From: Tetradesmus obliquus
Taxonomy: Eukaryota; Chlorophyta; Chlorophyceae; Sphaeropleales; Scenedesmaceae
Length of the DNA: 64,000 nucleotides
Assembly (NCBI GenBank): GCA_030272155.1
Contig: CP126193.1
Coordinates: 3,782,001-3,846,000, forward strand
Reading direction: 5' to 3'
Each line of letters begins with the position of its first letter. The stretch's first letter is position 1. Below, piece after piece: positions 23,322 to 31,795 of the stretch. The notes under the pieces are model-generated. The model worked only from the letters and a program-made list of their open reading frames with translations, was not told where the DNA came from and searched no databases. Made by a program: the position numbers and the translations under genes.

Positions 23322-24063
23322 TCATCAAGCGATGCAGCGGCTGCGGGGGAGGGTGTGGGAACTGCGTGTGCAGCAATGCAGCGCGCCCATTGCTGCAGCA
23401 CAGCAGGCCGCCTGTGCCGTTACGGCGCACTTCCCGAGGCCACAGCTTGGCATTGCACTGCTGACATGTGCGACTGAGGCTGCCCACGTTATGCGCAGCA
23501 GGGGCCACCAGCGGCTGGGTGAGAGCAGCCTTGTACAGTGGCTTGTTGCGGACACGCTGCTGCTGCCGCTGCTGCCTGTTGCGCTCCCTATCAGCAGCAG
23601 CCTCCTGCTCACTGCGGTTGGCACGCCGCTGCTGCTGCTGCTGCCTGTTCTGCTCCCTGTCCGCAGCAGCCTCCTGCTCACTGCGGTCAGCACGGTGCTG
23701 CTGTTGCTGCTGCCTGTTGCGCTCCCTGTCTGCAGCAGCCTCCTGCTCACTGCGGTTGGCGCGCCGATGTTGCTGCTGTAGGCGCCGGCTGCCACGCTGT
23801 GCATCTGCGTTCTGCTGCCGGTTTTGCCGCTGTTGTTGATCACGCTGCACACGGGCAAACAAATTCTGCACCCAATTGCGGCGACGGGCGGGGTTTGCTG
23901 CAGGAGCTGCGCCACTGGCACCAACAGCTGCCGCAACGGCAGCAGCAGCACCGAGCAACATGCCTGCATTGCCTGCAGCAGCACCTGCAAAGCGGCATAG
24001 CAAACACAGTGCAGGACCTTTAGCTTGACTGCCCAATTGCCACAGGGATGCTAGGGCTCGCAC
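23299..24063 (-). CDS. Helitron N-terminal zinc-finger region (inner copy, truncated)
   Basis: The frame of about 255 codons contains four imperfect repeats of the type RANRSEQEAAADRERNRQQ, then LSRTCQQCNAKLWPREV and GGLLCCSNGRAAL...PHPPPQPLHRLMTG. The Cys-x2-Cys, Trp and Cys-Cys pattern followed by Pro-rich sequence is the conserved segment just upstream of the Helitron-like N domain. The frame then runs into the 3' terminal repeat and stops, so the rest of the transposase is deleted. Upstream sequence may be joined to 24170-25057 by splicing. Confidence 0.75.
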   Translation of the reverse strand: MRALASLWQLGSQAKGPALCLLCRFAGAAAGNAGMLLGAAAAVAAAVGASGAAPAANPARRRNWVQNLFARVQRDQQQRQNRQQNADAQRGSRRLQQQHRRANRSEQEAAADRERNRQQQQQHRADRSEQEAAADREQNRQQQQQRRANRSEQEAAADRERNRQQRQQQRVRNKPLYKAALTQPLVAPAAHNVGSLSRTCQQCNAKLWPREVRRNGTGGLLCCSNGRAALLHTQFPHPPPQPLHRLMTGHVLLM

Positions 24064-24169
24064 ACAGCTGCTTGGCGGCAGTCTGCAGCACTCTGCATTG
24101 CCATGCTGCCTGCTGCGCAGGCCACTGCAGCCTTATGCAATGCGCCAAAGCCCACTGCACTGGCCCACA

Positions 24170-25057
24170 TTAGCCTACTGCAGTGCCAGATGCCGGCTCA
24201 CCTGTGCCGGGCAGGTCTGAGGTGGCGTTGCCTTGAAACCGCTGCTCCAGTTGCTGCACAAACTCGTGCCGCAGGCGTTCTTGCTGTGATGCTGTCTCTG
24301 CGCGTGCCACAGTCTGCTGCTGAGGCAGCAGCTGAGGCTGTGGCTGCACAGGCGGCTGCTGAGGCGGCAGCTGCGGCTGCATGGGTGGCTTTGCTGGCAG
24401 CAGATACTGCACGGAGTACTGCAGCGGTACGTCAAAGTCATGTTCCAACTGAGCAAGCACCTGCTGCAGGTGCTGCTGAGATGTCACCCGCAGCACGCGA
24501 GCTGGAAGAAGGACTGGCCGGTGCGGGTGCCCCTGCTCAGGCACTGTCACCTCTGCCAAGAACTGCGCTGATGCAGTGGTAACTTGGGGCTGGGCTGCTG
24601 CACCCGCCTGCTGGGCTGCTGGACGCGCTTGCTGGGCTGCTGCTGCTACAGCAGCACGGGCTGCTGCCTGTTCCTGCAAGCGCTGCTGCATAACCTGCAG
24701 CGCATTCTGGTAGGCAGACTGCACAGGCTGCGGTGCAGAGAGCATGCTGGCAAGGAACTGTTGCTGCCGCTGCTGAACATTGGGTGGCAGCTGGCCCACT
24801 GGCTCTGTGGCTGCACCTGCAGGCAGGCAGGCAGGCAGGCAGGCAACATCATACATGAGCTGCTGGAAGACGTCAAGCTGAACATCAAACGTCCAGAAGC
24901 TGCTTTCATGGAAATTCCAACATTCCAGCATCGTCTGTTGTGCTGGCTGTGCTGCTGCTGTTGACGCACCTGGTGTCTGAGCTGCTGCTGGCTGAGCTGC
25001 ATCTGTTGCAGGTGGACTGGCGAGTGGAGCTCCAATTGCAGCGGGTGAAACTCCCAC
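24170..25057 (-). CDS. Helitron-encoded Gln/Pro/Ala-rich region (inner copy)
   Basis: An open frame of 295 codons: an Ala-rich start, a TMLECWNFHESSFWTFD segment, then long Gln/Pro-rich stretches (PPMQPQLPPQQPPVQPQ) and DLPGTGEP at the end. Present in decayed form in the outer element, so it belongs to the transposon and not to the host. No catalytic motif. Probably the N-terminal disordered part of the Helitron protein. Confidence 0.6.
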   Translation of the reverse strand: MGVSPAAIGAPLASPPATDAAQPAAAQTPGASTAAAQPAQQTMLECWNFHESSFWTFDVQLDVFQQLMYDVACLPACLPAGAATEPVGQLPPNVQQRQQQFLASMLSAPQPVQSAYQNALQVMQQRLQEQAAARAAVAAAAQQARPAAQQAGAAAQPQVTTASAQFLAEVTVPEQGHPHRPVLLPARVLRVTSQQHLQQVLAQLEHDFDVPLQYSVQYLLPAKPPMQPQLPPQQPPVQPQPQLLPQQQTVARAETASQQERLRHEFVQQLEQRFQGNATSDLPGTGEPASGTAVG

Positions 25058-25093
25058 TGCAATATCAACAATCGGCAGCAGGAATGGAAGCGT

Positions 25094-25372
25094 TTAGCGC
25101 AGCCCACCTTGCCTCACAGTGACGATCACTGCTCGCTCTGCATAAGTTCGCGAACATTCTGAAGACATCAGTGCCCGCACAACATCCATACCGGCACCAC
25201 TCACCTTCCTCGTGTCGATCATCGCGATCTGCTTGCCTCGCAGCGTGCTGCTGCCGCTGCAGAGACGCTCGCTGTTGGGTGTGGTGGTTGCTGCAGCCGT
25301 GGCAGTGATGGCCAGCAAGATCACGCTGATCACTGTCCACCACCTCATGTACAGCCTAGACGCATCCTTCAA
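25094..25372 (-). CDS. Helitron 5' ORF with a hydrophobic N-terminal segment
   Basis: 92 codons starting MKDASRLYMRWWTVISVILLA, a signal-anchor-like start, followed by a polar stretch ending VIVTVRQGGLR. A good donor (AAG, then gtgagtgg) lies inside it, so it may be a spliced first exon. The outer copy (22732-22544) has a one-base frameshift and lacks 17 bases. Function unknown; it may be the N-terminus of the Helitron protein. Confidence 0.4.
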   Translation of the reverse strand: MKDASRLYMRWWTVISVILLAITATAAATTTPNSERLCSGSSTLRGKQIAMIDTRKVSGAGMDVVRALMSSECSRTYAERAVIVTVRQGGLR

Positions 25373-25734
25373 ACTCCACAGTCAATGACGCAGTGCTTGG
25401 TGGGTACAACCGCGACAGCAGTTCGCTGCAGCATTTAGGAACAGCGCTGATCGCAAGTCGTTGCATCTCATAGATATTGTTGCTTCACTGCCTGCTGTTC
25501 CTGCTGTAGCCCGTGATGTTTTGCATCGCACCCCAGCAACAAAACACCGCTGCACCCAGCCCACGGCTTCGAAACGATTGCACATTTCTACACTAACGTT
25601 CATCTGTTGCTCTCGCGCTCTCGTTTGCTTCCTCTGCACATTTTCGAATCGCCCTGGGGTTCAACGGCCAGGTCCTAAGCCAGGCTTCTGACTGACTGAC
25701 GGACGGACCGTATTTCTTTATAGTAATAGATAGA

Positions 25735-25965
25735 TGGATACCGACACAGTCTTTGACGGCATGGCAGTCAAGGGGGTTGCTGTATACATCACCACATTTG
25801 TTTTGCAAAGCTTTTGCAAAACTCTGCCAGGCGATTGTCTCAGCAGATCCAGCTGCTGTGAGGAACTGAAGCCCGCCGTTGGCAGGAACAGCTAGGCTGT
25901 GCTGAGCAGCCACTTGAACTCTTGCAGCTGGCCAGCTTGGCTTAAGCTCACAGTGAGATCAGCTT
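25735..25965 (-). pseudogene. Possible host coding frame interrupted by the Helitrons
   Basis: On the minus strand about 76 codons are open up to the insertion point, including AVPANGGLQFLTAAGSAETI and KCGDVYSNPLDCHAVKDCVG, with varied and protein-like composition. If the Helitrons are removed (25735 joined to 20534) the frame continues about 26 codons to a stop at 20456. I do not recognise the protein, and a chance open frame of this length is possible. Confidence 0.3.
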
Positions 25966-26029
25966 GGTGGTGAACAACATGTTACCTGTTCTCTTATGCG
26001 GCATCAGCGGTGGCACACGCGCAGGGGTG

Positions 26030-26100
26030 TGCCGTTTCAATTTTCACGTTTCGATTCCTTTCATTTCATTTCAAAATTCGTTTCAAATTTCACTCGTCGA
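26030..26100. other. AT-rich TTTCA-type repeat island
   Basis: About 70 bases built from loose TTTCA/ATTTC units (for example cctttcatttcatttcaaaa), sharply AT-rich against the GC-rich surroundings. No gene seen here. Confidence 0.6.
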
Positions 26101-26551
26101 TACGCCCCACTGCACGGAGTGAAATCATTGTAAAACGTCCGCTTTGAGACGCAGGACAGCAGCAGCTCACGTCAGAAGCATCTAAAAGTGTACATACTTT
26201 CATATAACTACATTACAATAGGGCTAAACACCAGTAGGAGCCCAGCACACACTCTGCCACGCTCAGCTTATCCACTGCCAGTGGGTGAAGGCTGTAGCCA
26301 GCAGCCTGCAGCATGCAGTGCCCAGGATGGGTCCCTTAAGAAGTCAGAACCTTTCTTCAAATCTGCAGCTGCAATAACACTAGTGATTATAGTAATAAAA
26401 TCAAAAATCACACAAAGAAATACAGGCAATCACAAACCCACACAAGCATCAAGATGCACAATGCAGCCATTGCTGCTGCAGGTGGCATTCGCCCACATGA
26501 CCTGCTGAAATACAGCTGCTCCTGCTCCTACTGCTGCTCCTGCTGCTTGTG

Positions 26552-26683
26552 TCACTGCTGCTTCTCCTGCTCCTCCTCGTTGTTCAAGCTGTCTAGCCAC
26601 TTCACGTACGCTGCAAAGTCCTCTGCATCACGCACTGCTCCGTCACGGCTGAGCGCCTTGCGGTTGAAGTAGATGAACAGCAG
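26552..26683 (-). CDS. Orphan terminal exon, conserved-looking, unrecognised
   Basis: On the minus strand after an AG the frame reads LLFIYFNRKALSRDGAVRD, then a segment with AEDFAAYVKWLDSL and an acidic/Gln end before TGA. Mixed hydrophobic and charged composition looks like real protein, unlike the CAG-repeat frames nearby. No convincing upstream exon was found between 26.7 and 27.9 kb. It could be the last exon of a small gene or a relic. Confidence 0.35.
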   Translation of the reverse strand: MLFIYFNRKALSRDGAVRDAEDFAAYVKWLDSLNNEEEQEKQQ

Positions 26684-26699
26684 CTTGTGACGTGTGACA

Positions 26700-27954
26700 C
26701 GCGTGGCTGACCGTTGAAACGCAGACACCGCAGTAGCAAGTCTACCAAGCTAGCTCAACATGACTGTCCCTATTCCGGAGTAGAGGGGGAGGAGAGGAAT
26801 AAAACTCGCCGCTCGAACTCGCCAACATTGCATCCACCAGACCTGCAGCTGCACAGCTGCTCTAGAGCAGCAGATCTGCATGGGCCGCCATATAGGGCCT
26901 ACAGGCCTGCTGCCGAGCAATCCTGGTCATTGGAACTGACGGACTGCTGCTTAGTGCTGGCAACTCAAGCAAGGTAGCATGTGGCATCTGGATTCGTTTT
27001 GACTCAGGCTTGTTGTCAATTGACACTGGAAGGGCTGATCCAGCAACAGATATTTTACTCAGGCACGCATGGCATGGTATCTACGCTGCTCCTGAGCTTT
27101 ACTGCTCCGCTGTTGCCGGTTACGGGCGCGCAGCTGAAACAGGAGGTACATAGGTCTTTGAAGATCCGATCAGCCTTGATGAGAAGCCGAATGCTGAGCG
27201 CTCGTCAAAGCAGGCCGTTGGCAGTACCGCTGGTACCGGGCTGGCATGGTGAACGAAGCCGTGCTTTGCTGAGTGCTGCATACGAACAGCTAAAAGGCAG
27301 CTATCACTTCTATGATGGAGGCACTCTGGACCCAAGATTCCCTGACACGCGCGGTGGTAGGGCGCCCCACACTTCGCAATCTCCCACTCCGACACCAATG
27401 TGTGATTTTGTTGGACGCCGCACACATGAAAGAGGACGTCAACGGGGGTGAAGCTGCAATAAATTAAAGCCACAAGAACTAAAGAGTGCGCTCGCAGACA
27501 TACAGCAGGCAGAGACCAAAGCGACCAAAACGATAAGCTCACTTCCCAGCGCACTTGCTGTATATATTGCTATCAACCTGCAGCACTTGACACATTGAGT
27601 GCTTCAGACATCTTTCTCAGCGCAAACTCAGCTGCATTGCGAGACGCACAGCAGGCCGCGGGAACTCACACCAACAGGAGCAGCTGCACCGGCAAGCATG
27701 ATCTACACACGTGAGTGGCTTCAACGGCGCTTTTCAACACATTTCCAATGTTCTGTGTTTGACTGGCCTGTGCTAGCTAGCAACAAGAGCAGTTGGGCAC
27801 GTGGGTCACCCGAAGGGGCAGCTGCAGCAGCTGCTGCCTCCTGCTGTTTGCCACTTGGTGCACGTGCTGCAGCAGCTTGCTGCCCAGCTTAGAAACAATT
27901 GAAACGTGTTCACTAACATGCCTGTTACTGTTGTACCGCCTGCTGTCTACAGCA
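26700..27954. other. No convincing gene; 5' flank of the small Ser-rich gene
   Basis: Lower-GC sequence. A 156-codon plus frame (26981-27451) has no protein-like pattern or third-position bias that I can see. The distal part is probably promoter and 5' UTR for the gene starting at 27955. Confidence 0.4.
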
Positions 27955-28380
27955 ATGTCTGCAGTGGCGACCGCCGCGTGCATGGGCTGCTACGTGCCCC
28001 TCACAGGCCAGTCAGCGGCATCAGCAGGACACACCAGCTACCGCAACGAGTACAGGGCTGACTACGAGCCCTACCAGCCCCTGGAGGCCATTGCCTCTTA
28101 TCCTGTGCTGTCCTCCCTGGCACCCCTGAGCGGCCGCAGGGCAATGCGCGAGGCAGATGCATACCACAGTGGCAGCAGCAGTGCACCAAGCACAGCACCC
28201 AGCACAGCACCCAGCACTGCCAGCAGCATCTGCAGTGACGACTGGAGCAGCAGCAGCAGCAACGCCAGCGGCAGGAGCACTGGCAGCTGGCTGTCCAAGG
28301 CCATCAGCCGGGCAGTTGGCATCAGCAGCACGAAGCGCAGCAGCAGGGGCCGGCCGGCTGGGGTGGCAGCAGCCAACTGA
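27955..28380 (+). CDS. Small Ser-rich protein of unknown function
   Basis: A single exon of 141 codons from ATG to TGA. The N-terminal half has varied composition (CMGCYVPLTGQ, then YRNEYRADYEPYQPLEAIASYP). The second half is Ser/Thr/Ala-rich (APSTAPSTAPSTASS), followed by SWLSKAISRAVGI and a basic end (KRSSRGRPAG). The frame is open further upstream, but this ATG starts the protein-like part. No known domain was recognised. TGTAA at 28563 would suit a 3' UTR of about 190 bases. It may be a lineage-specific protein. Confidence 0.55.
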   Translation: MSAVATAACMGCYVPLTGQSAASAGHTSYRNEYRADYEPYQPLEAIASYPVLSSLAPLSGRRAMREADAYHSGSSSAPSTAPSTAPSTASSICSDDWSSSSSNASGRSTGSWLSKAISRAVGISSTKRSSRGRPAGVAAAN

Positions 28381-28388
28381 GCAGCACC

Positions 28389-28472
28389 TCGGCTGAGTTT
28401 GTGTTGCAGTGTGTAGCAAATGTCAGCACTTCGGCTGAGTTCGTGTTGCAGTGTGTATCAAATGTCAGCGCT
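28389..28472 (+). repeat. Two 42-base tandem units in the 3' UTR
   Basis: The unit begins tcggctgagtt, contains gtgttgcagtgtgta and caaatgtcagc, and is repeated head to tail directly after the stop codon with few differences. Confidence 0.8.
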
Positions 28473-28562
28473 TGCAGTACGTATGCACGCGTGCAGCTGT
28501 TTTGGTATGTTGGGACAAGGTGTGGCTGTGCGTGTGTGACAACGCTCAGCACACCCAACGGG

Positions 28563-28567
28563 TGTAA
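28563..28567 (+). terminator. TGTAA polyadenylation-type signal
   Basis: TGTAA is the usual polyadenylation signal in chlorophycean algae. It lies about 180 bases after the stop of the small Ser-rich gene. Confidence 0.4.
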
Positions 28568-28572
28568 GCTGC

Positions 28573-31440
28573 ACTCCGCAGACAGACATCTTGAGTGAGT
28601 GTTGCCATGCTTGTGTCTTGGTGACAGCTTTGTTTCAATGCGCCACACTGTATACTGCATGTATGGTTTTTCTTGTGCTACCTTGTATATGTGGTACGGC
28701 CACCTGGCCTTTGCTTGCAGCAGGGCAGCGGCCCATCGGACTCCTTTTGAGTGTCGAGCTCTGGTTAGTGAATGTGTGCAAGTGTTGTTGTCATTAGGGG
28801 TCTGTGATCCCTCCCGTGTGTTATTGATGTGAGTGGCAGTGCCAGGGGAGTGCTCATGCACTGTCCTGTGGCCGCAAAGTGCTATGAACATTTGTATGCT
28901 GTGAGCCGCTTGCTGTGCAGGCGTAGTCTCTTGTAGCTCTAGAGATCTCAGAGGTCTCAGGTGTCTCAGGTTTCACTGGGATGCGCCATGCATCTCCGCT
29001 GTTGTTCACCTCTACTGTTGTCATTATCAACACCTTTGGTGCCGCATGCTTGGAACGGCATGTCTAGGCTGCTTTTGACAATTAAGTTGTCGGCAGTTTA
29101 TCATTGTGTGCAAGTACCCACCTTTCAGAAAAAGTGGGCCCATCCACCCAGCAGCGTTATGTGCTTGTGGTGTGTTGTGTGCCTAACATGCGCCAAGCGC
29201 TGTGTTGGGCATGTACGTGGTGGTGCGTGCTCCTGCAGGACACCTCTGCTCATCACAACTAGATCAGCTGTGAATCACCATCAGCAGTGCCCAGCGCTGC
29301 ATCATGGTATCTTTGCAGCGTTGCTGCTGCCAATCCTATCATTATTCTCCGCAATAGATTGTAGATGCAATGTGGTCTACGTTTCCTGCCTGTTTTCTCC
29401 TGTATCGGCAGCGGGCGCTGATGAACACCGTTTCTTTCGGATAGTATCTGACACTGCGCCTCCCTCCGGGTTTTTGTGATGTGTGTTGGTTGTTCCCTGG
29501 ATCGTTGGGGTGCTGCAGCATGGAGCGTGTGCTGATGTCATCTGACGGTGTTTTTCGAGCCACACAAACTGCAGTCGTCGGCTGCAAAAAGTTGGTTGAC
29601 ATTGGCGCCTTCCTTGCCAGTGCTGCTGTCTATGTAACAGAGCAACTTTTCTTATCATGCTCACCAAGTTTCTGCTGTCTACATGTACTCTGCTGGCTCA
29701 TCTCGAGGCTCAATGATGTGAAGTAAGCCGTCGCACACTGTTACCGGTATGCCGCATGCACGGACTAATAGTCATGCTGCGCATGTGCCAACCCGTGTTC
29801 TGCACCACATGATGATGTTATTCCATGTCACCAGAAGAGCCTTAGCAACAAAGCCATCAAGCCGCTTCAAGCAGGGCAAGTTGCCCAGCTGGAATGAGTA
29901 CCGCTCCACCATCATTATCATGTTACTCATCAAGCCATACCGCTCCACCATGTGTGCAACTTCACCGCAGCCGCGGGCCAGTCAATGCTCAACTGCATGC
30001 AAAAGCACGCAGCTGCACACCATGTCGGCCTACTGCTTCCCAAGCAAGCTTGCCAACAGTGTTGGCAACAAAATGACCTGCCACCCAAGAGCGCCAAGCG
30101 CGCAATCATACTTCACATGTGCACACATACAGTGATTGAACCACCTTCATGCATGCGAGAGCAAGGACTCTGCGAATGAAGGCATGCGTGCAAACTCCAC
30201 ACAGTCAAGCAGCTCTTGATAGTGCAAAGAGCTGTACACGGCAGCGAATACATTCAGCTGCCTCACCGAGTCAAGCATGCTGCCGATGGCCCATGCATTG
30301 GGTGGCCTGCACCAGCTGCCACAGACACAGGGCCAGCCAAAATGCCCTTATTCTAGTTAAAGCACTGCTCACAGGGCCATGTCCGTGCTTATTGCCAGGT
30401 GCAATGATGTTAGCACAGAGCAGCTGCTTCGACACAAAGGACCTTCAGGTGTTATGTCACCGTAGTATGCACACCCGTAAATCTGTGACAGACTGCTAGA
30501 AACAACTGCCTGCCAACACGATTGGGTTTGCAAAGGGTGCTTTCCAGCTGAAACAAGCAGCCGCTAATGTCAAAAGTGGATGATGAAGTGCCCACCATCC
30601 TATCAGGCCAACACTGCTGCATGCATTGAGCCTAAAAAGATGCCCAGCAGCCACCAGCCGTTGAAGTACAAGCAGTTCTGTAAGGCGACCATGTGGAACA
30701 TGATGCGGCCACCTCTGGAAAGGCATACAGTACACAAAACAAACAGTCCATGACAGTCAATCTCCGGCGGCGCACAGCCACGGCCGGTGCGCGGCAGAGT
30801 GCATTGTGCGCAGGGCTCCAGCTGATGCCTTCACCTGCTTGCATAGCATGCCACACAACATGCAGCATCGCAGACCACAACTGTTCAGCTGTCAGCAGCT
30901 ACCGCCCCATGCCTGCAACTGCAAGCATGCACGAGGCAAGACATCGGGGCAAATCAGCACAACAGCGCCTATCAATGCACGGCTACATTTGCTGCAGCAA
31001 GCATAGTTCTGTCAGGAAAGGCGCTGGCATGCAGCGAGCAAGCTGTAACGAAAATCTACAACAAATCAGCCACTAACTGGCGTGTTGCAGTCTCCTCATC
31101 CATAATACATCAAAGTTTGCACGCACGGTACCACTGCCAAACAACTCTGCATCCCCTTGTCATCCCTGAAGCAATAGTGTTGCAGCATTGTTGATAAGCA
31201 ACCTGAGTGCTGTGCAAGCAGCAAGCACACTACAAGAGGCTGCCTCCCCATTCTCTCAGCTGCAACACCCTCCTTCAACGCCGCGTGTTTCTACAACAAG
31301 AGCTCTGTAATGCTGAATCTGCTTGTACCTTGCAATGTGACGGCGCCAAGTTAGTGTGTATCCATGTGCACACACGTGCCCCATGTACTGCAATGGCTGC
31401 TGCCTGCTCCAACCACAGGTTCCGTCCATGCCCAGTGTTG
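28573..31440. other. Gene-poor stretch
   Basis: Both strands were examined. Open frames are short and lack protein-like patterns. I see no RNA gene or transposon ends. The right side probably contains the long 3' UTR of the minus-strand kinase. Confidence 0.5.
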
Positions 31441-31450
31441 AATCGCACAC

Positions 31451-31474
31451 CCTCCCCACCCGCCCTAACCCCCC
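31451..31474 (-). promoter_or_regulatory. G-quadruplex-capable run in the kinase A 3' UTR
   Basis: On the transcript strand it reads GGGGGGTTAGGGCGGGTGGGG plus AGG: four or more G runs with loops of one to three bases, about 160 bases after the stop codon. Confidence 0.6.
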
Positions 31475-31493
31475 AAACACCTGCCACCCAATG

Positions 31494-31521
31494 TCAACTT
31501 CCACAACGTTGTGGAAGTTGA
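31494..31521. repeat. Perfect 28-base palindrome
   Basis: TCAACTTCCACAAC is followed directly by its reverse complement. It lies in the kinase A 3' UTR, 110 bases after the stop and just before the G-rich element. Confidence 0.95.
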
Positions 31522-31630
31522 ATTAACCCAACATGGCCCTCCACCCGCATCGAACCAGACTGCTCATCAACCGCCATCCCTAACTTCCGAAGAAAACTAC
31601 CAAAGCAAACAATGTTATACGAGGCAGCAC

Positions 31631-31761
31631 CTAGACCGGGCCGAACAGCGAGCCCGCGCGCTGCGCCAGCACAGCAAACGGCGACGGCGGTGGCCCTGCC
31701 GCCCGATCGCCCTGCTGCTGCTGCCGCTGCAGCTGGCTGTGGCCCTGCGCCTGCAGCAGCA

Positions 31762-31795
<34 letters not shown>

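Larger units (their letters stand above)
22992..25730 (-). mobile_element. Inner Helitron inserted into the 5' terminus of the outer one
   Basis: The 5' end TCTATTACTATAAAG starts at 25730 and the 3' end CTAG closes at 22992, with the same hairpin as the outer copy. Its last 330 bases (22992-23321) match 20535-20864 with about two differences. Its 5' 900 bases are near-identical to the outer copy. The target is A^T inside the outer element's TCTATTACTA. It keeps the N-terminal low-complexity region, tandem Arg/Glu repeats and the zinc-finger motif of Helitron proteins, but lacks the Rep and helicase domains. The few differences suggest recent activity. Confidence 0.88.
20535..25734 (-). mobile_element. 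Outer Helitron (interrupted at its 5' end by a second Helitron)
   Basis: Read on the minus strand, the 3' end has the canonical Helitron signature: hairpin GTGGCGGAGCCAC, nine bases, then CTAG, followed by host T (20534). The 5' end is TCTA at 25734-25731 preceded by host A (25735). It is split by the inner element and resumes as TTACTAAAAAG at 22991. Its own sequence is 25734-25731 plus 22991-20535, about 2.46 kb. It retains a decayed N-terminal region and the C-terminal part of the RepHel helicase. The HUH replication-initiator (Rep) domain is missing, so it is non-autonomous. A-to-T host flanks without target duplication fit known Helitron insertion. Confidence 0.88.

Noticed and set aside
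26981..27451. 156-codon plus frame
   Set aside because: No domain, no codon or composition pattern of a gene, no supporting splice structure.
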